DNA of 51,293 nt, from contig JABDPF010000014.1 in NCBI GenBank assembly GCA_013042915.1, positions 1-51,293 on the forward strand. Reading direction: 5' to 3'. A model generated the notes under the pieces. That model saw only the letters and a list, made by a program, of their open reading frames with translations. It was not told where the DNA came from and searched no databases. The DNA comes from Lysobacterales bacterium (GTDB lineage: Bacteria; Pseudomonadota; Gammaproteobacteria; Xanthomonadales; SZUA-36). Made by a program: the position numbers and the translations under genes. Shown one piece after another: positions 18,031 through 26,620 of this stretch (positions are counted from its first letter, which is position 1; every line of letters starts with the position of its first letter).

Positions 18031-21014
18031 TACGGCGCGTCAGCCACGCCCAGTTCCATCACGACCCATTCGCCGTCCTCGGACTTGGTTTCCTCGGGGT
18101 CCGACAAGCGGATTCGGGCCGGGTCCAGGGATCCGTTGGCCAAGAAGGCGTCGTAAACGGCCTGGGCGCGCTGGCGGGCTAATTCCTGCAACTGCCCCGG
18201 GTCAACCGACTGTGCGTCGACCAGGCGGTCGCGCAGCTCGCCGGCATAGGCGAGTTCGTCGAGGACCTCGTCGCCCTCCGGATCGTCGAGAGGCGGAGCG
18301 CTGAAACCGCTTCGGATTTGCTCCAGCGATATTTCGGGAAACTGCTCGACAAACAGGGATTCGAGAACATTCCTGATCTCGTCGCTCAACAACTCATCTT
18401 TCTCCGCCTCCACGGTGGGGTCGCGTCCCATTCGTTCAAACACGAGGGATCGCAGCTTTCCGTATTGCAGCACCGGGGTGTCTACGACCGGATCGTATAC
18501 CCCGGAGACATCCACGGCGAGATTCGGCCGCTGCACCAGTGCTTTCAGTAATTGACTGATTTTTTCCATTTCCGGAGGTGTCAGGTCGTGACGGCCGGCC
18601 AGGAACTGGAACTGTCCGAAATCCTCTGAGTCGACACCGATCAGGTTGCCCAGCAGCTTGAAAGGGGCGGTGACGATCTTGGTGATCAGGGTCGAGAACG
18701 CTTTCCAGACCACGCCGCCGATTCGGAATTCAGGGTCGTTGACGTCGCCTTCAACGGGCAGCTCGATATCGATGACCCCGTCAGAGTTCTTCAGCAGGGC
18801 GACGGCCAGGTCCAGCGGCAAGCTGACGGCATCGGGACTATCGACTTTGCCACCCAGTTTGAAATCGCTCAGCACGATATCGTTCTGGCCTGCCAATTGC
18901 CCATCTTTAATCCGGTACAGCAAATCCAGGTCGAGCTTGCCCTCGTCTATTTCACGCCCGGCAAACGCGGCGGAGTAGGGCGACAGGTTCGTCATCAACA
19001 GGTTGCGGAATTCAACCGACACATCGGTATGCCTTATGGGGTCGAGCAGATCCATGCTGCCCTCGATTCGGGCCAGTCCGAACTCGTCCACCTGGCCTTC
19101 GAGCTGGATGTTGGCCGGCTCCACGCTCTGGCTGTCGATTGTCGAAACGGTGCCTTCCATCGAAGAGACCTGTGTTTCGAAGGGCAATGGCAGGGAAAGA
19201 TCGGAAAAATCCATCGCGCCCTCGCTGACGGTGATTCCGCCGACAAGCAGGGACAATTCGGCCTCCTCGCCGTTTTTCGAAGTGGGGTCCGGCGCCGCTT
19301 CCGGCTCCAGCACCAGGCCGTCAAGATTGCTGCTCAGGTCCTTGTTAATCCGAATGCGACCATACGGCTGTTCAAAACGAACGGCCGATAAGCGAACCGT
19401 AGCGTTGGCGCTGTCGACTTCGTATCGGTCGATCTTCATCTGCTGCCAGGCCAGCAGAGACTCGTCTTCCTGTGTATTGCGCAATTCCAGTGCGGTGATC
19501 TCCAGTTCGCCCACGGCGGAGGCTGCGCCGTCCGCCTGCACTTGGAGGTCCAGGCCGGTAGTCAGCGCTCCGTCCTCGATGGCCACGGTCAGCCGCTGCT
19601 GCAGATAGGGTTGCCCGAGCGAGAGGGGCAATTCGGCCAGCTCCAGTCTTCCTTGCAGGCTGAAGCCCGGCAAGGCAATCAGTTCGCCCTCGAAACCTGC
19701 GCGGCCCCCGCCCTCGAAGGCCAAGCTGGATCGAACGGAAATTTGCTCATTGTCCTGGTTGCTCACGTCATTCAGTGACAGTTCGAGGTCGCCCAGCGCC
19801 ACCGCCCCGACGGGTTCGGTGCTGCGGTCCTCCCATCCCATCGCGCCGTTCTTGACCCTCACTTCCCGGATGCGAATGTCCCAGGCGGCGCTGTTTTCGT
19901 TGCCCGTGGTCGCCTTCGACTCGATCACGGTATCTGCTGTGGCCAATTGCTCGAAGCTGAACTGCCCCTCCTTGTCCCGCCAAGCGGTGAGCTCGGGACT
20001 GCCCACCTCGATCGAACCGATTTCGATCCGGTGCTCCGGATAGCTCAGCGAGCCATCGTTGAGTTCGATGCGATCGACAGCGAGAAAATCGGTCGTCGGC
20101 TCCAGTCCTGTCAGGGAAAACCCGGAGAGCTTGCCCTGCAGGTTCTCCAGCCGCGCCGACAGCTGGCCGTTCTCGTCCAAGCTCAGCCGGTAGGCGGTTT
20201 CCAAATCGGCCATGCCAGCGACCTTGCTGAGCGGCAGCATGGCCTCCAGGTAGGCGCTCGCCAGGTTCATCCGCCCGCCGGACAACGAGATGTTTCCCGC
20301 GGAATGAAATGGCTGCAGGACAAGCGTGCCGTCCCAGTCAAGCCGGGCGCCTCCTGGCAGGCCGACACTGACATGTTGCCGGCCGTCGCGGCCGGGCAGG
20401 GTGTTCAGCTCGTGAACCGTGACATTCACAGGGCCGGCCTCGATGTCTACGGTGCGGGCCGGAACATGGTCCAGCCAGCGTGCGGCGCCATCGGTAATCG
20501 CGATCGTGCCGACAAGCAGTCTCGGCAGATCGCTCTCCTTCTTCTCTTCGGAGTTTAAAGGTCGGCGGCTGGCCATCTCTGCCTGCAGTCTCGCCAATCG
20601 CGAATCGCCGTCTGGATCACGTTCCTCGAACAGGTAAGGCGAATCGATGAGGATCTCCCGGAAGGTCCAGGCCCATCGGAACAGGCTGGACGCCTGGAAA
20701 TTGACGAACAGCCGATCAAAGCCCACCAGGCGCTCACCATCGCGATCGCTCAGTTCGAATCCCGATACATCGATGCTGAGGACATAAGGGTTGAACCGCA
20801 CATCGGCGATCTGCGCGTCGCGACCGGTTGTCTCCTCAATGGCCTTTTCGGCGTAATGGGAAATCAGCACCGGCACGAGGAAAAAGCCCAGCAGGGTATA
20901 CGCCACCACGGTCAGAGCAAGCCAGAACCGTTTACGGCGGATATTCAACCAGTGCGAACGGAAAGTCGATGGCTGTTTTTGCGGCGACGGGGCCAAGGCC
21001 GGATCTTGGCTCAT
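18030..21014 (-). CDS. DUF748 / AsmA-like inner-membrane-anchored periplasmic protein
   Basis: 994 residues from the ATG at 21014, which has GGAGACACC upstream; an ATG at 21050 would add 12 residues without a better site. One transmembrane helix near residues 30-50 anchors a very long periplasmic part of repeated beta-strand segments, typical of the DUF748/AsmA-like group related to eukaryotic bridge-like lipid-transfer proteins. Recognisable pieces include RDAQIADVRFNPY near the N-terminus and the acidic C-terminal helical region with LAYAGELRDRL. Members are thought to help carry phospholipids between the inner and outer membranes, but this branch has no assigned role. The gene stands alone, with divergent and convergent neighbours. 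Confidence 0.78.
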   Translation of the reverse strand: MSQDPALAPSPQKQPSTFRSHWLNIRRKRFWLALTVVAYTLLGFFLVPVLISHYAEKAIEETTGRDAQIADVRFNPYVLSIDVSGFELSDRDGERLVGFDRLFVNFQASSLFRWAWTFREILIDSPYLFEERDPDGDSRLARLQAEMASRRPLNSEEKKESDLPRLLVGTIAITDGAARWLDHVPARTVDIEAGPVNVTVHELNTLPGRDGRQHVSVGLPGGARLDWDGTLVLQPFHSAGNISLSGGRMNLASAYLEAMLPLSKVAGMADLETAYRLSLDENGQLSARLENLQGKLSGFSLTGLEPTTDFLAVDRIELNDGSLSYPEHRIEIGSIEVGSPELTAWRDKEGQFSFEQLATADTVIESKATTGNENSAAWDIRIREVRVKNGAMGWEDRSTEPVGAVALGDLELSLNDVSNQDNEQISVRSSLAFEGGGRAGFEGELIALPGFSLQGRLELAELPLSLGQPYLQQRLTVAIEDGALTTGLDLQVQADGAASAVGELEITALELRNTQEDESLLAWQQMKIDRYEVDSANATVRLSAVRFEQPYGRIRINKDLSSNLDGLVLEPEAAPDPTSKNGEEAELSLLVGGITVSEGAMDFSDLSLPLPFETQVSSMEGTVSTIDSQSVEPANIQLEGQVDEFGLARIEGSMDLLDPIRHTDVSVEFRNLLMTNLSPYSAAFAGREIDEGKLDLDLLYRIKDGQLAGQNDIVLSDFKLGGKVDSPDAVSLPLDLAVALLKNSDGVIDIELPVEGDVNDPEFRIGGVVWKAFSTLITKIVTAPFKLLGNLIGVDSEDFGQFQFLAGRHDLTPPEMEKISQLLKALVQRPNLAVDVSGVYDPVVDTPVLQYGKLRSLVFERMGRDPTVEAEKDELLSDEIRNVLESLFVEQFPEISLEQIRSGFSAPPLDDPEGDEVLDELAYAGELRDRLVDAQSVDPGQLQELARQRAQAVYDAFLANGSLDPARIRLSDPEETKSEDGEWVVMELGVADAP

Positions 21015-21073
21015 GGTGTCTCCATGGGATGCGTTATCGCGGTGCCTCACACTAACATTTTAGACAAACCCGC

Positions 21074-21079
21074 TATACT
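21074..21079 (+). promoter_or_regulatory. -10 element of the TRAP transporter operon
   Basis: TATACT matches the sigma-70 -10 consensus in five of six positions; no clear -35 is seen at the right distance. The expected start is about 21086, which coincides with an in-frame GTG and leaves a 30-base leader if translation begins at TTG 21116. Confidence 0.35.
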
Positions 21080-21115
21080 AGGATCGTGGTCTTCAACCGT
21101 CCGGGGAAGCGATTT

Positions 21116-21976
21116 TTGATCAATCGAAAGGTTATTTTGCTGCTGCTGTTTCTGCTGGCGCCGCTGATCGCGGGCTGCGCCACCATGGTCGCGACGGCGG
21201 GTGGCGGCATGGCCGAAAACCTCAATTCCGCCATCCTGAACCAGGACGACCCCGAACTGGTGCGCGATGGTGCCCCGGCCTATCTGCTGATGCTGGACAG
21301 TTTCGTCGAGGGGGCGCCCGAGAACGTCGCGGCCCTCAGCGCGGCTGCCGAGCTCTATTCGGCGTACGGCGTGGTTTTCGTAAACGACCCCGTCCGGGCC
21401 CAAAAGCTGACGTCCCGCGGTCAAGCCTACGGTCGCCGGGCGCTGTGTTCCGCCAAGCAGAGCATCTGCGGCATGTGGAACGAGAGTTACGAAGGCTTCC
21501 TGATTCGCTTGCAGGAGGTCGGTCCGGAGGAAATCGAGGCGCTTTACACGTTCGCGCTGAGCTGGATCGCCTACATCCAGGCGCACGCCGACGATTTCGC
21601 GGCGCTCGCCAAGCTGCCTCATGCCCAGTTGGCTTTGACGCGGGTTCAGGACATCGACCCGTCCTACGAGCGCGGTAATGTTGAGCACTACCTGGGTGTT
21701 CTCGATACGATCCGTCCCCCGGCACTGGGCGGAGACTTCGAGTCGGGAAAAGCGCATTTTGAAAGCGCCATCTCGGCCTCCGGCGGTCGCGACCTGTCGA
21801 TAAAGGTAAACTATGCACGCTATTACGCCCGCACACTGTATGACCGCGAGCTGCACGACCGGCTGCTCGAGGAGGTGCTCGCAGCAGATGCATCCCAACC
21901 CGGCTATACCCTCTTCAACACGTTGGCCCAGGCGGACGCCGAGCTACTACTGGAAAGCGCCGACGAATATTTCTGA
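21116..21976 (+). CDS. TatT-family lipoprotein (TRAP-associated TPR protein)
   Basis: I place the start at TTG 21116, which has GGGGAAG about eight bases upstream and gives a compact lipoprotein signal MINRKVILLLL..LAPLIAGC with the lipid-modified Cys at residue 21. GTG 21086 is also in frame, adds ten residues and would be nearly leaderless. The mature part is all-helical with TPR-like repeats and matches the TRAP transporter TatT component family described from Treponema pallidum, a trimeric periplasmic partner that contacts the substrate-binding subunit. It lies 12 bases before the substrate-binding protein gene and heads a complete TRAP operon. The presence of TatT suggests a hydrophobic rather than a small dicarboxylate ligand, by analogy. 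Confidence 0.8.
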   Translation: MINRKVILLLLFLLAPLIAGCATMVATAGGGMAENLNSAILNQDDPELVRDGAPAYLLMLDSFVEGAPENVAALSAAAELYSAYGVVFVNDPVRAQKLTSRGQAYGRRALCSAKQSICGMWNESYEGFLIRLQEVGPEEIEALYTFALSWIAYIQAHADDFAALAKLPHAQLALTRVQDIDPSYERGNVEHYLGVLDTIRPPALGGDFESGKAHFESAISASGGRDLSIKVNYARYYARTLYDRELHDRLLEEVLAADASQPGYTLFNTLAQADAELLLESADEYF

Positions 21977-21988
21977 CGGAAGATCACG

Positions 21989-22993
21989 ATGATCCATAAC
22001 AAGAATTGGTTACTACTGGCGCCCCTGTGCCTGCTTTTTCTCAACGCACCGCTGATGGCCCAAACCATCAAGATCGCCACGATCGCTCCCGAAAGCTCTT
22101 CCTGGATGAGGGACATGAAGGCGGGCGCCGCAGCGATCCAGGAGAATACGGAGGGCCGCGTCAAGTTCAAGTTCTATGGCGGTGGGGTGCAGGGAAACGA
22201 CAAGCAGGTGCAGCGCAAGATGCGAACGGGGCAGTTGCACGGCGGCGCTTTCACGTCGGGCGGGCTCAATCGGTTTCACAAGGACGCCGATATTTTTGCC
22301 TTGCCGATGCTGTTCGACAGTATCGAGGAGGCGCGGTTCGTGCGGGATCGACTCGAGCCGATGGTTCGGGAGCGCCTGGAAGAAGCGGGTTACGTGAATT
22401 TCGGCCTGGCAGCCGCGGGCTTTGCCTACATGATGTCCAATCGCCCGGCACGGACACTCGATGACCTCAAGGGCAGCAAGGTTTGGATTCCCGAGGGCGA
22501 CCCGGTGGGGTTTGCCGCACTGCGCGCGCTCGGCGTCGCGCCGGTCGTGATGCCGGTTACCGACGTGATGACCGGTTTGCAGACCGACCTTCTCGACAGC
22601 ATCACCGCGCCGCCGGTGGCCGCCGTGGTGTTCCAGTGGCACACGCAGCTCAAGTACCTGACCGACGTACCGATCGCGTACGTGTACGCAGCGCTGCTGA
22701 TCGACAAGCGTGTTTTTGCACGCGTCTCGGCCGAGGACCAGGTAGTTGTTCGGGAGGTGATGGAAGGCATCTACCGAAAGTTCGACAAGTACGGGGTGTC
22801 CGACAACGAAGAAGCAATGGAGGCGTTGCTGAACGAGGGCATGCAGGGAATTTCGCCCAACCCCGATGAAATCATGGAATGGCGGCAAGTCGTGCAGAAT
22901 TCCCATCAGAAGATGGCCGACGACGGTGTTTTCGACCCCCGGCTGTACGAGCGAATGCAGTCCTTGCTCGAACAAGTTCGCGCCGGCGAGTAG
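21989..22993 (+). CDS. TRAP transporter substrate-binding protein (DctP family)
   Basis: 334 residues with a signal peptide cleaved after about residue 24 (LMAQT). The mature chain shows the DctP pattern: IKIATIAPESSSW near the N-terminus, the long hinge-spanning helices, GSKVWIPEGDPVGFAALRALG with the family's ligand-site region, and DLLDSITAPP. The conserved carboxylate-binding Arg of sialic acid or C4-dicarboxylate binders (usually in a MR.P motif) is not obvious: the equivalent segment reads LKGSKVWIP. This agrees with a TatT-associated binder having a non-standard ligand. It delivers substrate to the two membrane subunits encoded immediately downstream. Confidence 0.88.
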   Translation: MIHNKNWLLLAPLCLLFLNAPLMAQTIKIATIAPESSSWMRDMKAGAAAIQENTEGRVKFKFYGGGVQGNDKQVQRKMRTGQLHGGAFTSGGLNRFHKDADIFALPMLFDSIEEARFVRDRLEPMVRERLEEAGYVNFGLAAAGFAYMMSNRPARTLDDLKGSKVWIPEGDPVGFAALRALGVAPVVMPVTDVMTGLQTDLLDSITAPPVAAVVFQWHTQLKYLTDVPIAYVYAALLIDKRVFARVSAEDQVVVREVMEGIYRKFDKYGVSDNEEAMEALLNEGMQGISPNPDEIMEWRQVVQNSHQKMADDGVFDPRLYERMQSLLEQVRAGE

Positions 22994-23005
22994 CTTTCCA
23001 TCCGC

Positions 23006-23515
23006 ATGTCGCGTCTCTCGCTTTGGTTGAACGGCCTTGAACGCGCCGGCAAATGGGGCGAGGACGCCGTTCTGGTGCTGATGCTCGTGACGATGATCGC
23101 CCTGGCCGCCGGCCAGATCCTCTTGCGCAATTTCATGGACGTGGGGTTCATCTGGGGCGACGAGATGCTGCGGATGCTGGTTTTGTGGCTTGCCGTGGCC
23201 GGCGCCCTGGCGGCCAGCCGGGAAGACAAGCACATCAGCATCGATGTCCTGACGCGCTACCTGCCGGGAATGATGAAGACGACCGCGAAGCTCGTCATCC
23301 ACGCGTTCACGGCCGTTGTTTGCGCGGTAGTGGCCTGGCACAGCTTCCAGTTTGTGCAGACCTCGCACGAATTCGGTGATGTCCTGCTCGGAAATGTCCC
23401 AGCCTGGGCTCTCCAGTCCGTACTTCCGGTCGGGTTCGGCCTGATCGCCTGGCGATACGCGCTGTTTACTCTCAAGGACATCGCGAGTCTGTTTCGGTCT
23501 GGTGACCCGGCATGA
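23006..23515 (+). CDS. TRAP transporter small permease (DctQ family)
   Basis: 169 residues with four predicted transmembrane helices (about 22-42, 55-72, 92-115 and 128-152), the DctQ layout. The motif GDEMLRMLVLWLAVAGALAA near residues 52-71 and the following EDKHISIDVL match the family's conserved core, where the acidic/Arg pair sits at the interface with the large subunit. It begins 12 bases after the binding protein and overlaps the large subunit gene by four bases (ATGA), which favours coupled synthesis of a 1:1 membrane complex. Confidence 0.9.
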   Translation: MSRLSLWLNGLERAGKWGEDAVLVLMLVTMIALAAGQILLRNFMDVGFIWGDEMLRMLVLWLAVAGALAASREDKHISIDVLTRYLPGMMKTTAKLVIHAFTAVVCAVVAWHSFQFVQTSHEFGDVLLGNVPAWALQSVLPVGFGLIAWRYALFTLKDIASLFRSGDPA

Positions 23516-24768
23516 TCGCCATCGGGCTCCTGCTGTTATTGCTTGCGTTGCTCGGCGCGCCGCTGTTCGCGGTGATCGCGGCCAGCGCTATGTCGGGGTT
23601 CGGTCGAGAGGGTATTGACCTGCAGGCGATCGCCATCGAGTTTTACGGTATCGCGGAGATGCCGATCCTGCTCGCAATACCGTTGTTTACCTTTGCCGGG
23701 TACCTGCTCAGCGAGAGCGGTGCGCCGCGCCGCCTGGTGCGCCTGACCACCGCTTTGCTGGGCTGGATGCCGGCGGGCCTGGCCATCGTGTCGCTGGCGG
23801 CCTGCGCCTTTTTCACGGCTTTTACGGGGGCATCAGGCGTGACGATCATTGCGTTGGGCGCCCTGCTTTTTCCGGCGCTGCAGCAGGCAGGCTACCCGGA
23901 AAAGTTCAACCTGGGCCTGGTGACGTCGGCCGGAAGCCTGGGGCTGCTGTTCGCGCCCTCGCTGCCTCTGATTCTGTATGGCATCGTTGCCGAAATCCCG
24001 ATCGAGGACCTGTTCCTGGCGGGGATTCTTCCGGGGTTCCTGATGATCGTGCTGTTGTCTGGTTACAGCGTTTGGAAGAATCGCGCCGTTCGTGTGCCCT
24101 TGTCCGATTTCTCCTGGAAAGAGGTCGGCGCGGCAGTTCGCGAGGCCGCCTGGGAAATCCCGTTGCCCATCGTGGTGCTCGGCGGTATCTACAGCGGCTA
24201 CTTTGCGATTTCCGAGGCCGCGGCCGTCACCGCTCTGTACGTGCTGATCGTGGACGTCGTCATTTTGCGTGAAATCCCGCTGCGGAAGCTGCCAGCCGTC
24301 ATGCGCGAGTCGATGGTGCTGGTCGGCGGCATCCTGGTGATCCTCGGTATGTCGTTGGCCTCCACCAACTACATGATTGACACCGGCGTGCCGCAGAAAC
24401 TGCTCGGCTGGGTCAGCGCGCTGGTTTCCAGCGAGCTCAGCTTCCTGCTGTTGCTGTTGCTGTTTTTGCTCGTTCTGGGTGCGATATTGGACATCTTTTC
24501 GGCCATCGTGCTGGTGGTTCCGCTGATCCTGCCTGTCGCCATGCAGTTCGGCGTCGACCCGGTGCATCTCGGCATCGTCTTCCTGGCCACCATGCAACTC
24601 GGGTACATCACGCCACCGGTGGGTCTGAACCTCTTTATCGCGAGTTACCGTTTCGACCGCCCGGTGGTCGACCTCTACCTCTCGACCCTGCCGTTTTTTC
24701 TGTTTCTGCTCCTGGCGGTCCTGGTCATCGCGTTTTGGCCGGGGTTGTCGCTGGCGTTTCTCGGCTAG
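23512..24768 (+). CDS. TRAP transporter large permease (DctM family)
   Basis: 418 residues, almost entirely hydrophobic, with about 12 transmembrane segments. DctM landmarks include PLFTFAGYLLSESG, TAFTGASGVTIIALGALLFPAL, GLLFAPSLPLILYG and the near C-terminal MQLGYITPPVGLNLF. These belong to the ion-transporter superfamily fold with two re-entrant hairpins that bind sodium and substrate. The subunit drives import with the sodium gradient using ligand delivered by the upstream binding protein. It is the last gene of the unit; no terminator is visible in the 121 bases before the copper gene set. Confidence 0.93.
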   Translation: MIAIGLLLLLLALLGAPLFAVIAASAMSGFGREGIDLQAIAIEFYGIAEMPILLAIPLFTFAGYLLSESGAPRRLVRLTTALLGWMPAGLAIVSLAACAFFTAFTGASGVTIIALGALLFPALQQAGYPEKFNLGLVTSAGSLGLLFAPSLPLILYGIVAEIPIEDLFLAGILPGFLMIVLLSGYSVWKNRAVRVPLSDFSWKEVGAAVREAAWEIPLPIVVLGGIYSGYFAISEAAAVTALYVLIVDVVILREIPLRKLPAVMRESMVLVGGILVILGMSLASTNYMIDTGVPQKLLGWVSALVSSELSFLLLLLLFLLVLGAILDIFSAIVLVVPLILPVAMQFGVDPVHLGIVFLATMQLGYITPPVGLNLFIASYRFDRPVVDLYLSTLPFFLFLLLAVLVIAFWPGLSLAFLG

Positions 24769-24889
24769 TCCGCCGTGGCCTGGATTTGATTTGCGGAGTG
24801 CGAATGCGTATCTTGTTGAACTTCCTGGCCTTAACGGATTCAGTGGCTTACAGCAACTGAACTTTTACGGACCCGACCGGTCCCTGGAA

Positions 24890-25243
24890 ATGATGCGACA
24901 ACTGGTTTTGACATTGATCCTGGCACTGACCCTCCAGCCCCTGCAGGCCGGCGGTTGCGCCATGGATGCAGCGATAGACCAGTCGCAGACGGCCGTAAAA
25001 AGCGCCATGCCCGTGGACGACACGGAAGCCGGGGCGCACGATTGCTGTGACACCGCTGACCAGGAACAGGACAGCGGCTGCGGATCGGATGCCTTCTGCT
25101 GCCCGTGCATGGCTAGCGTTTCCCTGCTTCCGGTCGAGGCATTGGTTACCCAAGCAGCGCCCAACCACCACGGCCCCGTCGTGGCCGCAGACCAGGTCAC
25201 GCCGAGCCATTCCGTTCCACCTTTCAGACCCCCCATCTCCTGA
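24890..25243 (+). CDS. Small exported Cys-rich protein leading the Cus operon (CopL-like)
   Basis: 117 residues from ATG 24890 (a longer reading from 24791 lacks a signal peptide). After an N-terminal export signal of about 20 residues it has seven cysteines (23, 52, 53, 64, 70, 71, 73), with the metal-binding-like run CCPC and nearby CC, and two adjacent His (93-94), then a Pro-rich end PPFRPPIS. Short exported Cys-rich proteins with this type of tail are common just ahead of heavy-metal RND operons; the closest named group I know is CopL, needed for copper-dependent expression of cop genes in Xanthomonas. It is 96 bases before the TolC-like gene. Copper binding, sensing or leader-peptide regulation are all possible. 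Confidence 0.6.
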   Translation: MMRQLVLTLILALTLQPLQAGGCAMDAAIDQSQTAVKSAMPVDDTEAGAHDCCDTADQEQDSGCGSDAFCCPCMASVSLLPVEALVTQAAPNHHGPVVAADQVTPSHSVPPFRPPIS

Positions 25244-25301
25244 TCCCGACACGATTCGCCTCGGCCCGGCAAGACCGGCGCCGTTGATTTTGCGGTAATT
25301 T

Positions 25302-25326
25302 CCGGACGCGATCCGTCGCGTTCCGG
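25302..25326 (+). promoter_or_regulatory. Hairpin directly before the cusC ribosome-binding site
   Basis: CCGGACGCGA (25302-25311) pairs with TCGCGTTCCGG (25316-25326) with a single bulged base and a 4-base loop. It ends two or three bases before AGGAG (about 25329-25333) and ATG 25340. With no T-run it is not a terminator. It may set differential expression between the small Cys-rich gene and the efflux genes, or protect the downstream mRNA after processing. Confidence 0.4.
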
Positions 25327-25339
25327 ACAGGAGATCGAC

Positions 25340-26620
25340 ATGTTCAAGATGCATGAACGCATCATCCCTAGGCTATGGTGGGTATTTTCCTTCGCCGTGG
25401 GCCTTGCACTGTGCAGCACCAGCGGGTTCTCCGATGGCCTGACGCTCGAGGGCGCGGAACAACTGGCCCTGGGTGACGATCCGGGCATCCTGCAGGTCCG
25501 CGCCAGGCAGCGCGCGCTGGATGAGCTGTCCGTGGCGGCAGGACAACTTCCCGACCCGCAGGTGAAACTGGGCCTGGTGGCCTTGCCGACCGACACCTTC
25601 CATCTCGGCCAGGAGCCGATGACGCAGGTGCAGGTAGGTGTGATGCAGAAATTTCCTCGCGGCGAGTCGCGCGAACTGGCTTCGCAGCAACTCGGCTTGA
25701 AGTCGGAGGGGCTCGATGCGCGGGCCCGGGACCAGGCGCTGCAGATTCGCCTCGCGGTGCGTGAGCACTTCATCGAGGTGCTCAAGCAGCAGCGGTTGGG
25801 CCGGATCAACGCCGACGCGATCGGTGCGTTCACCGAAGTGGCCGACATCACCCGGGACTATTACAGCACCGGGCGAGGCCAACAGCAGGACGTTCTGCAA
25901 GCGGCGGTCGAAGTGGCCAAGGCCGAAGACCGCGCGTCGCGCATCGCTCAGCAGGAAGAACAGGCCCGCGCGCGGCTGGCGGCCTGGGTGGGGGATATCG
26001 CTTTTTCCGAACTCGCCGACGAATGGCCGGAACTCGCGGTCCAGACTAACGCACCGGTACTCAAACAGGGCCTGGTGAACCACCCCCGAGTTCGCAGCTT
26101 GCAAAAAAACGTGGACGCCGCGGAGACCGGTGTGGCGCTTGCCCGCCAGCGCTACAAGCCGGAATTCGGCGTGGACCTGACCTACGGCGGCCGCGGGGGG
26201 CGGAACCCCGACGGGCGGCCGCGCACTGACCTGCTGACCTTCATGGTGGTCATGGACGTGCCTTTGTTTACCGAGAACCGGCAAGACCGCGTGGTGGCCG
26301 CGCGGGTTGCCGAGTCTTCCGCGGCCCTGTACGAGCGAGACGACCTGTTGCGCAGCCTGCGCAGCGAGGTCGACGTGCACCTGGCGGCGCTAAATCGTCA
26401 GCATCAGCGGCTGGAACGTTTCGAACACATTCTGTTGCCCGAAGCCGAGTTCAGTTCCGAGGCCTCGATGAATGCGTTCCGCTCGTCCGTCTCTGACCTG
26501 ACGACCCTTCTGCGCACGCGACTCACCGAATTCAACCTGGCGCTGGATTACGCTCGACTGCGCGCCGAGCACCTCAAAACGCGCGCCCGGCTGCGCTACC
26601 TGGAAGGAAACCGCTCATGA
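25340..26620 (+). CDS. cusC: Outer-membrane efflux channel, TolC family (CusC role)
   Basis: 426 residues with an N-terminal signal peptide (to about residue 32) and the repeated alpha-barrel helices of TolC-type channels, for example the coiled-coil segment ELASQQLGLKSEGLDARA and the second repeat ending in RLRAEHLKTRARLRYLEG. It is shorter than CusC of E. coli and lacks an obvious lipobox, as in many heavy-metal RND outer channels of environmental bacteria. It overlaps the adaptor gene by four bases. It forms the outer-membrane exit of the tripartite copper/silver pump. Confidence 0.85.
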   Translation: MFKMHERIIPRLWWVFSFAVGLALCSTSGFSDGLTLEGAEQLALGDDPGILQVRARQRALDELSVAAGQLPDPQVKLGLVALPTDTFHLGQEPMTQVQVGVMQKFPRGESRELASQQLGLKSEGLDARARDQALQIRLAVREHFIEVLKQQRLGRINADAIGAFTEVADITRDYYSTGRGQQQDVLQAAVEVAKAEDRASRIAQQEEQARARLAAWVGDIAFSELADEWPELAVQTNAPVLKQGLVNHPRVRSLQKNVDAAETGVALARQRYKPEFGVDLTYGGRGGRNPDGRPRTDLLTFMVVMDVPLFTENRQDRVVAARVAESSAALYERDDLLRSLRSEVDVHLAALNRQHQRLERFEHILLPEAEFSSEASMNAFRSSVSDLTTLLRTRLTEFNLALDYARLRAEHLKTRARLRYLEGNRS

